This document shows positions 24,862 to 34,028 of a stretch of 64,000 nucleotides of DNA, in pieces. The notes under the pieces were generated by a model that was not told the origin of the DNA, searched no databases, and saw only the letters and a list, made by a program, of their open reading frames with translations. Origin of the DNA: Fidelibacterota bacterium (GTDB taxonomy: Bacteria > Marinisomatota > Marinisomatia > SCGC-AAA003-L08 > GCA-002719095); assembly GCA_002705575.1 (NCBI GenBank), contig PAHI01000076.1, forward strand, positions 9,235-73,234, read 5' to 3'. Position 1 is the stretch's first letter, and the number at the start of each line of letters is the position of its first letter. The position numbers and the translations under genes were made by a program.

Positions 24862-26105
24862 AGGTTTATAATTTGATTCCTTTTTGGGCCTATAGATACA
24901 ATTTTTACATCACATTCTAATAAGCTCTCTAAATAATTTATATATTCTTTTGCTTCTTTAGGAAAATTTTTAAATAAACGTATGTTTTTTAAATCGCAGT
25001 TCCATCCATTGAATTTTTTGTATATAGGAGAAACTTCATCCAGTTCATTCATAAAGTCACTATAATCGTTTGATGTGTTATTATTAAATTCATAATGAGT
25101 ACAGACCTTAATTGTTTTAAACGTGTTTAATATGTCAAGTTTTGTTAAGACTATTTTATTAATTCCATTTATTTTTAAACTGTAAGAAGCTGCTACAGCA
25201 TCAAACCATCCGCAACGTCTAGGGCGACCTGTTGTGGCACCAAATTCACTGCCTATTTTTTGAATTTTTAAACCTGTTTTATTTTTTAATTCAGTAGGGA
25301 ATGGACCATTACCTACTCTAGTGACATAAGCTTTAAATATTCCAATTATTTCATTGAAATTAGAGCTGGGAACCCCTAAGCCTGAAGATATTCCTCCAAT
25401 AGTTGGATTCGATGAAGTTACATATGGATATGTGCCATGGTCAATGTCTAAAAGAGCCCCTTGGGCACCTTCTACAAGAATTTTATTATTAGGATTGTGT
25501 AATAGCGGGAATGTATTTTTAACATGCTTAGATATATATTCACAACATTTATAAAATTCTTGAATATCTTCGTTTTTTAAATAAGATGAATTAATTTCTT
25601 CTTTTTTAATAGCAACTTCAATTCTTTTTTCAAATATTTTTTTCAAATTTATTTTGTTTAATAGGTTTACTGCTCGAATCCCCTTTCTGTTATATTTGTC
25701 AACGTAAGTGGGGCCAATCCCTTTTCCTGTTGTACCTATTTTTTTGTTTGAGCTACTTTCATTTTTTTTGTCAATTTCTTTGTGTAAAGGAGTAACAATA
25801 TGAGAGTTTGGTGATATATATATATTTTTAGTTGGAAATTTAGCTTTTTCTAAGCTGATAATTTCTTCGTATAATTCTACGGGATCTATAACCATACCAT
25901 TTCCTAATATGCAAACACAATTTTCTTGAAGAATTCCAGAGGGTACTTGATGTAGCACTAATTTTTTACCTTTTGAGTATACAGTGTGGCCCGCGTTTGC
26001 TCCGCCTTGATATCTTGCAACAATGTCAACATTTTCACTCAACAGGTCAACAATTTTACCCTTTCCTTCATCTCCCCATTGACCACCCATTATTATTTTA
26101 TTCAT
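24858..26105 (-). CDS. purA: Adenylosuccinate synthetase
   Basis: A 415-aa PurA. The GTP-binding G-G-Q-W-G-D-E-G-K-G-K (residues 7-17; D12 catalytic) is followed by Y-Q-G-G-A-N-A-G-H-T-V with the catalytic His. I-G-T-T-G-K-G-I-G-P-T and G-A-T-T-G-R-P-R-R-C-G-W-F-D bind IMP and aspartate. It converts IMP, aspartate and GTP to adenylosuccinate in AMP synthesis. It lies 5 bases after secF and overlaps the protease gene by 4. Confidence 0.96.
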   Translation of the reverse strand: MNKIIMGGQWGDEGKGKIVDLLSENVDIVARYQGGANAGHTVYSKGKKLVLHQVPSGILQENCVCILGNGMVIDPVELYEEIISLEKAKFPTKNIYISPNSHIVTPLHKEIDKKNESSSNKKIGTTGKGIGPTYVDKYNRKGIRAVNLLNKINLKKIFEKRIEVAIKKEEINSSYLKNEDIQEFYKCCEYISKHVKNTFPLLHNPNNKILVEGAQGALLDIDHGTYPYVTSSNPTIGGISSGLGVPSSNFNEIIGIFKAYVTRVGNGPFPTELKNKTGLKIQKIGSEFGATTGRPRRCGWFDAVAASYSLKINGINKIVLTKLDILNTFKTIKVCTHYEFNNNTSNDYSDFMNELDEVSPIYKKFNGWNCDLKNIRLFKNFPKEAKEYINYLESLLECDVKIVSIGPKRNQIINL

Positions 26106-26110
26106 AAAAA

Positions 26111-27010
26111 TTAAATTTCATCCTCTTCAAATTCAAACTTTTTAAGTATATATCCAAACTTATTTTGTAAAAATATAAATGTAGCACTTGCTATAAATAT
26201 AGAAGAATATGTTCCAATTATAACTCCAATTATTAATGCGAAAGTAAATAGTTTAATCATATAACTACCTATAAAATATAATATAAATAAAACAATTAAT
26301 GTTGTTATAGAGGTTAGAAAAGTTCGTGTTAGGGTTTCGTTAATTGATTTGTTAACAGCTATTGATATATTATTTGTTTTTTCAGATTTTAAATTTTCTC
26401 TTATTCTATCAAATACTACGATAGTATCATTAAGAGAGTATCCTATAATAGTTAGAAAAGCTGCAATTATTGGGAGGTTGATTTCAAGTGATAGTAAGCT
26501 AAAAACTCCCAAAGTTATTAATATATCATGCATTAAAGCTAAAATACTGCCTATTGCAAAAAAGCTATTAAATCTGAAGCCTATGTATAAAAGTATCAGT
26601 AATATTGCAACAAACATTGCGAGCAATGCGTCGTTTTTTAAATCTTTGCTGATATTTTTGCTGATATTTTCTGATAAAATACTTTCAAAAATGACGCCTT
26701 TCAGATCATTTTCTGAAAAGTTTATTTTACTATTAATTGAAAAAACGTTCTTTTCAATATCAAAGCTCTCTATTTTTTTAATTGTGTAGTTGTTATTAAT
26801 ATGCGTTGAATCAAATGCAGTTTTTATATCGTTTATAGAAATATTTTTGTCAACTGAAATATCGAGCCTTTTACCACCCAAAAAATCAATCCCTAGGTTT
26901 AAGCCTTTTGTTAACATAGCAGTTAAGCTTAAGCACATAATTACAACTGATATTATAATGGCATACTTATTGAGGTTAATAAAATTAATTTTATGCTTGG
27001 GAGTACTCAT
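26111..27010 (-). CDS. secF: Protein translocase subunit SecF
   Basis: A 299-aa membrane protein of the RND-like SecDF complex, which uses the proton gradient to help pull exported proteins through SecYEG. The first transmembrane helix is followed by G-I-D-F-L-G-G, then a short periplasmic domain and five more helices. I-G-Y-S-L-N-D-T-I-V-V-F-D-R-I-R-E-N holds the conserved polar residues of TM4. It overlaps secD by 4 bases. Confidence 0.95.
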   Translation of the reverse strand: MSTPKHKINFINLNKYAIIISVVIMCLSLTAMLTKGLNLGIDFLGGKRLDISVDKNISINDIKTAFDSTHINNNYTIKKIESFDIEKNVFSINSKINFSENDLKGVIFESILSENISKNISKDLKNDALLAMFVAILLILLYIGFRFNSFFAIGSILALMHDILITLGVFSLLSLEINLPIIAAFLTIIGYSLNDTIVVFDRIRENLKSEKTNNISIAVNKSINETLTRTFLTSITTLIVLFILYFIGSYMIKLFTFALIIGVIIGTYSSIFIASATFIFLQNKFGYILKKFEFEEDEI

Positions 27011-28791
27011 ATACTTAATTTTTTAGGTATTTTTGATTGGTAGATAGTATCAAAAATCGTTCTAGTGATATAGATAGCAGTAAACATTGAACATATAATT
27101 CCAGCTATTAATGTGACCGCAAAACCTTTTATTGGACCACTACCCAAAGAGTATAATATAAATGCAGTTAATAATGTTGTAATGTTAGCATCTATAATTG
27201 TTATGAATGCCCTATTATAGCCAGACTCTATGGCACTTAGCGGAGGAATACCTTTTTGTATTTCTTCCTTTATTCTTTCAAAAATAATAACATTTGCATC
27301 TACTGCAATTCCTACTGTCAAAATAAATCCAGCTATACCAGGTAGAGTTAAAGTAGCTCCAAGTATTGATAAAATAGCTCCCATGAATAATATATTTAGT
27401 AGTAGAGCGCTAGATGCTATCAATCCAGATTTTTTATAAAAAATGATTATAAAAATTATTACAAAAGAGATACCAACTATAAAAGCAATTATACCCAACT
27501 TAATCATTTGTTTACCTAATTCAGGCCCGCTGTTTTTACTGTAGTCTATTTTTAAAGGAAGATTCAGCTTTCCGTGTCGTAATTGCATAGCAACATATTG
27601 AGCCTCGTTTAATGTTTCAAATCCGCTTATTTGACACATACCATCTGGAATTTTAGTTCTTATTACAGGAGAGGTCAGTATATTGTCATCTAGACTAACG
27701 GTTACTATTTTCCCAATATTTTTTTCAGTAAAAGTTGCCCAAACTTCAGATGCAGACTTGTTTTTATTGCCCTTTTTATTGTCAAATTCAAGATTAATAA
27801 TGTAATCTCCCATAAGTTCGTTATCCGTTGAGGCGTTAGCACTATTAACTGAGTCTCCGGTTAGTATAGGTTTTCTTAAAACAATACATAAAAGTTTATC
27901 ACCATTTTCAAATAGTTCAGCGAAATTTATAATGCTATTTTTATAATAGCTATTTTCTGGAGGTATATATAAGAATTTATAATTATTAAACCAGGGGTCT
28001 GCACCTTTTAATTGAATTAAATCTTTGAATTTTAAAAAATCACTCTTTTTTAAATAAATGACATTTAAATCTGAGCCATCTTTAAATAGAGCTGTTTTTT
28101 TAGTTGTTAGATTTTTTAAGTCAGGCCATTTTGATATTGCTCTTATTATATTAGAATTCCAATCTTCAGGACCTAGGTTCATGCCTTTAACCATTTTATT
28201 GAATTCAAGTTTTGCGCTAGATGTTATAATTTCTTCTAGTCTATCAATATTTTGTTTGCCTGGAATTTCTACAGAGATTCTGCTGCCTACTACTCTAACG
28301 CTGGGCTCTACAACACCTTTTTCATCTATTCTATTCCTTATGATGTTTGTGTTACTCTCAAGAGATTTTTTTAGAGAAGTCTTTATGTCTTGTATTGTTT
28401 TTCCATTATATAAATCACTTATTGTTGATTTGTTTTTAGTGTACTGTAAGTAATGAGCTAATGTATCTATATTAAGTTCTTCTAAATTGTTTTTAGAGTG
28501 ATTTGATTTAAAATTTTCTAAAGCTTCAAAAAGATCTTTTTTTGCTTTTATATTATTATAATTTTTGAATTCACCTATAAGCCAGCTCTCAATTTTTGGA
28601 GCCAGTAAGAATTCTTTTCCTCCTTGTAAATCAAGACCTAGATTAACGATGTTCGCATCAAATAAAAACTTTTGATTTGCTTTAATTGGTTCGCTAGAAC
28701 TATAAAATATGATGTCATTTATTAATACAATAAAAGAAAATAATATGATTGATATTATGATTAGCCATTTATTATAAATAATGTTTTTCAT
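27007..28791 (-). CDS. secD: Protein translocase subunit SecD
   Basis: A 594-aa partner of SecF. TM1 is followed by N-L-G-L-D-L-Q-G-G, and the large periplasmic P1 domain has I-R-N-R-I-D-E-K-G-V and S-A-K-L-E-F. The C-terminal part has five helices with G-I-A-V-D-A-N-V-I-I-F-E-R-I-K-E-E. It starts the minus-strand secDF-purA-protease-Rieske run. A 131-bp divergent gap separates it from parA. Confidence 0.95.
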   Translation of the reverse strand: MKNIIYNKWLIIISIILFSFIVLINDIIFYSSSEPIKANQKFLFDANIVNLGLDLQGGKEFLLAPKIESWLIGEFKNYNNIKAKKDLFEALENFKSNHSKNNLEELNIDTLAHYLQYTKNKSTISDLYNGKTIQDIKTSLKKSLESNTNIIRNRIDEKGVVEPSVRVVGSRISVEIPGKQNIDRLEEIITSSAKLEFNKMVKGMNLGPEDWNSNIIRAISKWPDLKNLTTKKTALFKDGSDLNVIYLKKSDFLKFKDLIQLKGADPWFNNYKFLYIPPENSYYKNSIINFAELFENGDKLLCIVLRKPILTGDSVNSANASTDNELMGDYIINLEFDNKKGNKNKSASEVWATFTEKNIGKIVTVSLDDNILTSPVIRTKIPDGMCQISGFETLNEAQYVAMQLRHGKLNLPLKIDYSKNSGPELGKQMIKLGIIAFIVGISFVIIFIIIFYKKSGLIASSALLLNILFMGAILSILGATLTLPGIAGFILTVGIAVDANVIIFERIKEEIQKGIPPLSAIESGYNRAFITIIDANITTLLTAFILYSLGSGPIKGFAVTLIAGIICSMFTAIYITRTIFDTIYQSKIPKKLSI

Positions 28792-28922
28792 TTTTTTTGT
28801 TTTTTAAAGAAAATTAAAGAATAATTTTAAGGTATCAATTTAATAATAAATAGTAATTTTTATTAGAATTGTCTTTAAATCAGTAACATCGTAACTTACT
28901 TTTTATAATTTGGTTAAGATTT

Positions 28923-29699
28923 ATGAATAAATTTGATACTAAAATAATTGCATTAAGCAATCAAAAAGGGGGGGTTGGCAAGACAACGTCTTCAATTAAT
29001 ATTGCTTCTTATCTTGCAGCAAGCGAGATTCCTACACTTATTATAGATTTAGATCCTCAAGCTAATACCAGTTCTGGGCTAGGGCTAGAGATTGGTTCAT
29101 ATGATGAATCTATATATGATGTTATTGTTAATGGCGTTAACATTAAAAAGGTTATTCAAAAAACTGAGTTATCATATTTAGATATTGCGCCATCTTCACA
29201 ACAACTAGTGGGAGCTGAAATTGAGCTAGTATCTGAGCTCAAAAGAGAATATTTATTAAAAGAATCATTAAAAAAAATTAAAGGTAAGTATAAGTTTGTC
29301 ATTATTGACTGTCCTCCTTCTTTAGGCCTATTAACTATCAATGTACTTACAGCTTCTGATTCATTAATTATTCCAATACAATGTGAGTATTATGCTCTTG
29401 AAGGTTTATCGCAGCTTCTCAATACAATAAGGTTAGTTCAGAAACGATTAAATAAAAAATTAAAAATTGAGGGAATTCTAGTAACGATGTACGATACAAG
29501 ATTAAACTTATCTAAACAAGTTGTAGGTGAATTAGAGGACTATTTTAAAAATAAGGTGTATGGTACTTATATTCATCGCAATGTAAGGCTTAGTGAAGCT
29601 CCTAGTCATGGCAAGCCTATATTGCTATATGACGCTTCTTCTACGGGTGCACAAAATTATATGAATTTAGTTTCGGAGATAATAGCAGATAATGAATGA
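28923..29699 (+). CDS. parA: Chromosome-partitioning ATPase ParA/Soj
   Basis: A 258-aa Walker-type ATPase with the deviant P-loop K-G-G-V-G-K-T-T (15-22), D-L-D-P-Q-A-N-T-S-S-G-L and I-D-C-P-P-S-L-G-L-L-T. It partners with ParB to segregate the chromosome origin region. The P-loop is encoded with a G7 run. A TATAAT at 28904-28909 is a possible -10 with no good -35. It overlaps parB by 8 bases. I saw no copy of the canonical parS palindrome in this window. Confidence 0.95.
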   Translation: MNKFDTKIIALSNQKGGVGKTTSSINIASYLAASEIPTLIIDLDPQANTSSGLGLEIGSYDESIYDVIVNGVNIKKVIQKTELSYLDIAPSSQQLVGAEIELVSELKREYLLKESLKKIKGKYKFVIIDCPPSLGLLTINVLTASDSLIIPIQCEYYALEGLSQLLNTIRLVQKRLNKKLKIEGILVTMYDTRLNLSKQVVGELEDYFKNKVYGTYIHRNVRLSEAPSHGKPILLYDASSTGAQNYMNLVSEIIADNE

Positions 29700-30636
29700 T
29701 AATATAAAAAATAAAGAATTAGGAAAAGGTATTGGCGCCTTAATTAAAGATTATTCTGAAAATCAGAACAATAAATCAAATTTATTCATTAATATTAATC
29801 AAATAGTTCCAAATAAGAATAATCCTCGTGAATATTTTGATAAAGAAAAGTTAGAACAATTAAAAGAATCAATATATCAGCATGGAATATTGCAGCCTTT
29901 AACTATTAGAAAAATAGATGATGATCAATATGAATTAATTTCTGGAGGAAGAAGGTTTGAGGCAATCAAACAGTTATCTGTAGAATATGAGGATGTTAAA
30001 TTTAAAAAAGTGCCTGTTTTTATAAAAGATGTTGATTCTGAATCTCTAATGACAGAGTTAGCGCTTATTGAAAATATTCAAAGGTCAGATTTAAATCCTG
30101 TTGAAGAAGCTTTTGCTTTTTCAAAGCTTAAGATTAATTTTAATATGAGTGATCAACAGATTGCTGATAGTGTTGGAAGAAGTAGGTCCACTATTACAAA
30201 TTCAATTCGCCTTTTAAATTTTATGAAAAATGTTAATGTTGGTAAAAAAATCATTGAAGCTTTGCAAACAGGAAATATTTATGGTACTGATTTTATTTAT
30301 ACGGCTGGCCACGCGAGGCCCTTGCTTGATTTGACGCCTGATATTCAGGAAAAAATATTTAATAAGACAATTCAAGGCCATCTGTCAGTTAGAAAAGTAG
30401 AGTTAGAAGCAAAAAAACATAAAATTCTTAAAAAATCATTATCTGATTTGGGAAATAAAAAAAGGGAAAGCGATGATTTTGATCAGTTAGTAGCTGTTTA
30501 TAGAAGTAATTTGTCAGATTTTTTATCAACAAACATTGATATTAAAATCAATAAGAAGGGTAATGGTAAGCTGGTAATCCATTTTCAGAATGACAAAGAA
30601 CTTCAAAATATAATTAAAAATAAAATATTGAGATAG
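29692..30636 (+). CDS. parB: Chromosome-partitioning protein ParB
   Basis: A 314-aa ParB. The N-terminal ParA-contact motif is G-K-G-I-G-A-L-I. The CTP-binding domain has I-S-G-G-R-R-F-E-A, where G-E-R-R-x-R-A is usual, and E-N-I-Q-R-S-D-L-N-P-V-E-E-A. The helix-turn-helix reads S-D-Q-Q-I-A-D-S-V-G-R-S-R-S-T-I-T-N, and the C-terminus is a dimerisation domain. It loads onto parS as a CTP-dependent clamp. The box difference may be lineage-specific. Confidence 0.94.
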   Translation: MNDNIKNKELGKGIGALIKDYSENQNNKSNLFININQIVPNKNNPREYFDKEKLEQLKESIYQHGILQPLTIRKIDDDQYELISGGRRFEAIKQLSVEYEDVKFKKVPVFIKDVDSESLMTELALIENIQRSDLNPVEEAFAFSKLKINFNMSDQQIADSVGRSRSTITNSIRLLNFMKNVNVGKKIIEALQTGNIYGTDFIYTAGHARPLLDLTPDIQEKIFNKTIQGHLSVRKVELEAKKHKILKKSLSDLGNKKRESDDFDQLVAVYRSNLSDFLSTNIDIKINKKGNGKLVIHFQNDKELQNIIKNKILR

Positions 30637-30647
30637 ATATTATTTAT

Positions 30648-31277
30648 ATGAAGTTTTTCAGAAAATTTATTTATCAATATTTAGATATATATGTAAACTC
30701 TTCAAAAGCGCAATTTAGTAGATCGTTTAGGATTTCTTATCCTCGTATTTTTTTTATAATTCTATTTATTTTTGGGAGTTTTTTATTTTTAGTAGTTCAA
30801 TTTATATTTTTAAACTTTGATTATTCAATTGCAGATATAGATAATTATATTAATGAAAAAAGATTAGAATCTGAAACACGCATGATTGAATTGAGTAGTC
30901 CTATTAAGCAATCTAAACAATATTTTATTTCAAAGTCTATTACTGGCAATCATAATGGGGTAGATATAAGTGTTAAATTAAAAACTGAAATTTTTTCTTC
31001 TGCAGATGGAAAGGTTATTTACATTGGAGATGATAAAGTTTTTGGTAAAAATATAATTTTATCACATAAGAATAATTTTTATACATTTTATGGTCACCTT
31101 GATACTATATTTGTGAAATCACATCAATTTGTTAAAGACAAAGAGCTAATTGGTTTGGCTGGAGAAACAGGTAATGCAAGCGGTCCCCATTTACATTTTG
31201 AGATTTGGGATGATTTGGGAGTATTAGATCCAAATGTTATAATAACCGAATTTAAGGAGAGAGATGTTACGCAATAA
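30648..31277 (+). CDS. M23-family peptidoglycan endopeptidase, membrane anchored
   Basis: A 209-aa LytM/M23 protein. One transmembrane segment lies at about residues 34-56. The periplasmic zinc domain has H102-x3-D106 and H181-L-H183, plus Y-G-H-L and G-N-A-S-G-P-H. M23 enzymes cut peptide cross-links in peptidoglycan, or regulate other enzymes when degenerate; here the zinc ligands are intact. It overlaps the bactofilin gene by 14 bases. That pairing is known from other bacteria, where the bactofilin polymer positions the hydrolase. Confidence 0.88.
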   Translation: MKFFRKFIYQYLDIYVNSSKAQFSRSFRISYPRIFFIILFIFGSFLFLVVQFIFLNFDYSIADIDNYINEKRLESETRMIELSSPIKQSKQYFISKSITGNHNGVDISVKLKTEIFSSADGKVIYIGDDKVFGKNIILSHKNNFYTFYGHLDTIFVKSHQFVKDKELIGLAGETGNASGPHLHFEIWDDLGVLDPNVIITEFKERDVTQ

Positions 31278-31659
31278 TGATAATAATAAAATAAACTCCA
31301 TATTAGGCCCTGAGGTTGAGATTAATGGAGACGTTAAAGCTGTTGGTAGTATCCTTATTTATGGCAGAATTAATGGGAATGTAATGTCTACAGGCACAAT
31401 AACCACAGCAAAAAATTCTCACATAAAAGGTGATATTCAATCAGATAACGCAATAATAAGTGGTTATGTTGATGGAGATTTGAAAATTAATAATAAAACT
31501 ACCTTGGAAAAAGATTGTACATTGACTGGTAATTTAACAACATCTATAGTTGTTGTTGAAGAAGGAGCTTCTTTTGAAGGTTTATGCAATATGCTTGGTT
31601 CTAATAATCAAGAAATTTTATTAAATAAAGATGATTTAGATACTGATGAAACTTACTAG
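31264..31659 (+). CDS. Bactofilin
   Basis: A 131-aa bactofilin. I-L-G-P-E-V-E-I-N-G-D-V-K starts a run of short beta-strand repeats with glycines (I-Y-G-R-I-N-G-N-V, I-S-G-Y-V-D-G-D-L, L-T-G-N-L-T), as in the right-handed beta-helix of this filament family. Disordered tails flank the core. Bactofilins polymerise without nucleotides and scaffold cell-shape and chromosome-positioning proteins. Strong Shine-Dalgarno AAGGAGAG before ATG 31264. The parAB-M23-bactofilin order suggests that envelope and origin positioning are linked. Confidence 0.9.
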   Translation: MLRNNDNNKINSILGPEVEINGDVKAVGSILIYGRINGNVMSTGTITTAKNSHIKGDIQSDNAIISGYVDGDLKINNKTTLEKDCTLTGNLTTSIVVVEEGASFEGLCNMLGSNNQEILLNKDDLDTDETY

Positions 31660-31669
31660 CGTTTTATAA

Positions 31670-31864
31670 ATGAGTTTGAAAAATAATTGGGTCCAATATT
31701 CAAATTATGGATTTCAAATTGTAGCTACACTGTTATTTTTTGGATACATAGGTTATTATTTAGGCAGCATTTTTATTGATAAGTTTGTTTTATTTATAAC
31801 ATCAGGGCTATTATTTGGTGCGTGTGTTTCTTTATACCATTTATGGGTTTCAATATTTAAGTAA
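31670..31864 (+). CDS. AtpZ/AtpI-like small membrane protein of the ATP synthase operon
   Basis: A 64-aa protein with two transmembrane helices separated by a short polar turn (Y-L-G-S-I-F-I-D-K), the layout of AtpZ-type proteins that sit first in FCB ATP synthase operons. AtpZ/AtpI proteins are linked to c-ring assembly or Mg transport. Placement directly before an AtpI-like gene and atpB supports this call. Confidence 0.75.
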   Translation: MSLKNNWVQYSNYGFQIVATLLFFGYIGYYLGSIFIDKFVLFITSGLLFGACVSLYHLWVSIFK

Positions 31865-32149
31865 ATGTGGCCTGTTTTCGCACTATTGTTTTTAATAACC
31901 TCTTTTTTTTTTAGTTGTACAAAATTATTCTTATCAAGTTATATAAAAAATCCTTTAAAATATATGCATCTTCAAATTAGATACTTTGGTGTTAAAGTTC
32001 TTATTTCAGGGTCTTTTGTATGTTTTTTATGCATTTACAACGAAGATTTGAAGAAGGAGTTGATTATAGCTGGATTGTTGAATTTTATTGTTTGTCACTT
32101 TATAGAAGGATTTGTTTTTCAAAAAAAAATTACTAATGGGAATAGTTAA
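31865..32149 (+). CDS. AtpI-like membrane protein
   Basis: A 94-aa protein with three or four hydrophobic segments, starting directly after the stop of the AtpZ-like gene and overlapping the start of atpB. Size, topology and position fit the poorly conserved AtpI subunit, which assists c-ring assembly. Sequence similarity cannot be judged by eye, so the call rests mainly on context. Confidence 0.6.
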   Translation: MWPVFALLFLITSFFFSCTKLFLSSYIKNPLKYMHLQIRYFGVKVLISGSFVCFLCIYNEDLKKELIIAGLLNFIVCHFIEGFVFQKKITNGNS

Positions 32150-33137
32150 TTTAATTTTTAAATTTTTTATATTAATTATAACGTTTAATATTGGTTTCAA
32201 TGCAGATAATAATGCTCCTTTTGGTGATGTGTTATTACATCATGTGACAAACGATACTTCAGAAAATTATTGTGAAAATTCAGATGGAAAAAAGCTTTCT
32301 AATATTCAAAATAGATCAGAATGTCTATCTATACAAGGTAATGAGTGGAAAGGCGGGGTTTATTTAAAAATACCTAAAATTTTTGGTGTAGATTTATCTA
32401 TAACAAAACATGTTATTTTAATTTGGGCTGTTTCTTTTTTAGTTGTTTTGTTGGCATTATTGGGTACTTCAAGATATCGTAATAATAAGAATGCACTTCC
32501 TTCTAAATTTTCGGGACTTTTTGAAATTTTAATTGAATTTGTGAGGAATGATCTTGTTATTCCTAATATTGGCAAAGGTCACGCTAATCGCTGGACTCCT
32601 TTAATTGCCACCTTTTTCTTATTTATTCTCATATCTAATTTTTTAGGGTTAATTCCATTTCTTGAGTTCTTGCCAGGAGGAAGCGGAACAATAACAGGTA
32701 ATTTTGCAGTAACAAGCGCATTGGCAGTAATTACTTTTTTTGCAATTATTATTGCAGGTACTATAAAGCACGGGTTCTTAGGTCATTGGAAAAATATGAT
32801 TCCAGGAGGATTGCCTGCACCGGTGTTATTAATTTTAATTCCTGTAGAGATAATGGGTATGTTTATAAAACCTTTAGCTCTTATTTTAAGATTAGGCGCA
32901 AATATGACGGCTGGCCATATTGGTATGGTTGCGATTTTCGGTCTTCCAATTTTAATCGGAAAACCTCCAGAATTGGGTGGGTTTGGTGTAGAAATCGGTT
33001 TTGTGGCAGGTTTTATTTCAGTTGTTTTAAATACAGCACTATATTTTTTAGAAATGATAGTATGCTTGGTCCAGGCTTATGTGTTTGCATTACTATCTTC
33101 AGTTTTTATAGGTATGGCGATTCACGCAGAACATTAA
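32136..33137 (+). CDS. atpB: ATP synthase F0 subunit a
   Basis: A subunit a of 333 aa from ATG 32136 (a TTG at 32112 would add 8 residues but has no usable ribosome-binding spacing). The first about 22 residues look like a signal sequence. A periplasmic stretch of about 70 residues, with two cysteines (E-N-Y-C, S-E-C-L), precedes the usual helices. The essential arginine lies in L-I-L-R-L-G-A-N-M-T-A-G-H, and the last helices include E-M-I-V-C-L-V-Q-A-Y-V-F. It forms the proton half-channels against the c-ring. Confidence 0.93.
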   Translation: MGIVNLIFKFFILIITFNIGFNADNNAPFGDVLLHHVTNDTSENYCENSDGKKLSNIQNRSECLSIQGNEWKGGVYLKIPKIFGVDLSITKHVILIWAVSFLVVLLALLGTSRYRNNKNALPSKFSGLFEILIEFVRNDLVIPNIGKGHANRWTPLIATFFLFILISNFLGLIPFLEFLPGGSGTITGNFAVTSALAVITFFAIIIAGTIKHGFLGHWKNMIPGGLPAPVLLILIPVEIMGMFIKPLALILRLGANMTAGHIGMVAIFGLPILIGKPPELGGFGVEIGFVAGFISVVLNTALYFLEMIVCLVQAYVFALLSSVFIGMAIHAEH

Positions 33138-33151
33138 AAAGGAGAATAAAA

Positions 33152-33466
33152 ATGTTAAAAATAAATAAAATAATAATGGTTGGTATTGCTTTGTTTGGTA
33201 CTGCCTTAGGTGCAGAAGCTGCTGACCCAGTAGCAGTAGCAGCAGCAGGTTCAGTAACAAAAGGGCTTGCAGCATTAGGTGCTGGTTTAGCAGTTGTTGG
33301 AGCAGGCTTAGGTATTGGAAAAATCTTTAGCTCAGCAGCAGAAGCAACAGCTAGGCAGCCTGAGGCAGCGAATGAAATTAGAAGTACAGTAAATTTACCG
33401 CTATTTCTTCTTGAAGGGGTTGGTATTATTGCTTTAGTAGTTTGCTTACTAACTGTAGTTCTTTAA
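33152..33466 (+). CDS. atpE: ATP synthase F0 subunit c
   Basis: A 104-aa subunit c with good Shine-Dalgarno AAGGAG 7 bases upstream. Residues 1-23 (ending A-L-G-A-E-A) look like a cleavable signal peptide, after which the mature hairpin of about 80 residues has the usual length. TM1 is glycine rich (A-L-G-A-G-L-A-V-V-G-A-G-L-G-I-G-K), the polar loop is A-R-Q-P-E, and E88 in F-L-L-E-G-V-G is the ion-carrying carboxylate. A longer open frame reaching back to 32786 is a shadow of atpB. Confidence 0.93.
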   Translation: MLKINKIIMVGIALFGTALGAEAADPVAVAAAGSVTKGLAALGAGLAVVGAGLGIGKIFSSAAEATARQPEAANEIRSTVNLPLFLLEGVGIIALVVCLLTVVL

Positions 33467-33468
33467 TA

Positions 33469-34026
33469 ATGATTAAAAATATATTTTTTTTAATCACAGC
33501 TTTTAGCTTTTCTTTTGCAGGAGAAAATGCATCTTGGATGACTAGTTGGATTTTACCTAGTCCGGGTATTTTCATTTGGACTTTAATTACATTCTTTATT
33601 GTTCTTGCAATTTTAAGATGGAAGGCGTGGGCTCCATTAATGAAAGCTTTAGATGATAGAGAAAGAAAAATATCTAGAGCCCTAGAAGCCGCTAGTAAGG
33701 CAAAAGAAGAGGCTCAAAAAGTTTCTTCAGATTATGAAGAAATGATTGCAAAAGCAGAGTCTGAAAAACAAGAAATACTTGCTCAGGCAAAGCAAGATGC
33801 AGATTCCTTAAGAGAGAAAAAAGAATCAGAGGCAGATGCTAAATGCAATGACATGCTTGATAAAGCTAAAAAAGAAATTGAAGCAGAAAAAGCAAAGGCA
33901 TTGAAAGAAATTAAATCTGTAGCGGTTAATCTTTCTGTTGAGACAGCGTCTAAAATCATTAAGAAAAATCTAGATTCAGATGATAATAGAAAAATAGCTC
34001 AAGAAACAATTAATAATATTAATTAG
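33469..34026 (+). CDS. atpF: ATP synthase F0 subunit b
   Basis: A 185-aa subunit from ATG 33469, just after the atpE stop; an upstream TTG frame start is not needed. A hydrophobic, signal-like start is followed by the membrane segment I-F-I-W-T-L-I-T-F-F-I-V-L-A-I-L, the conserved R-W-K-A-W-A-P-L-M-K-A-L-D-D-R and a long Lys/Glu/Ala coiled coil forming the peripheral stalk. Confidence 0.92.
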   Translation: MIKNIFFLITAFSFSFAGENASWMTSWILPSPGIFIWTLITFFIVLAILRWKAWAPLMKALDDRERKISRALEAASKAKEEAQKVSSDYEEMIAKAESEKQEILAQAKQDADSLREKKESEADAKCNDMLDKAKKEIEAEKAKALKEIKSVAVNLSVETASKIIKKNLDSDDNRKIAQETINNIN

Positions 34027-34028
34027 AA

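Noticed and set aside
28792..28922. Possible origin or parS site between secD and parA
   Set aside because: No DnaA boxes and no parS-like palindrome are visible; only AT-rich DNA with a TATAAT near parA.
30648..31277. Inactive M23 regulator (EnvC/NlpD type)
   Set aside because: All zinc-ligand positions (H102, D106, H181, H183) are present, so an active endopeptidase is more likely.
32786..33466. A 226-aa reading frame covering the end of atpB and atpE
   Set aside because: The first 122 codons are a shadow of atpB. The real atpE begins at ATG 33152 with a clear Shine-Dalgarno sequence.
33442..33468. Nine-codon N-terminal extension of atpF from an upstream TTG
   Set aside because: It lies inside atpE; the ATG at 33469 right after the atpE stop gives a normal b subunit with a good signal-like start.
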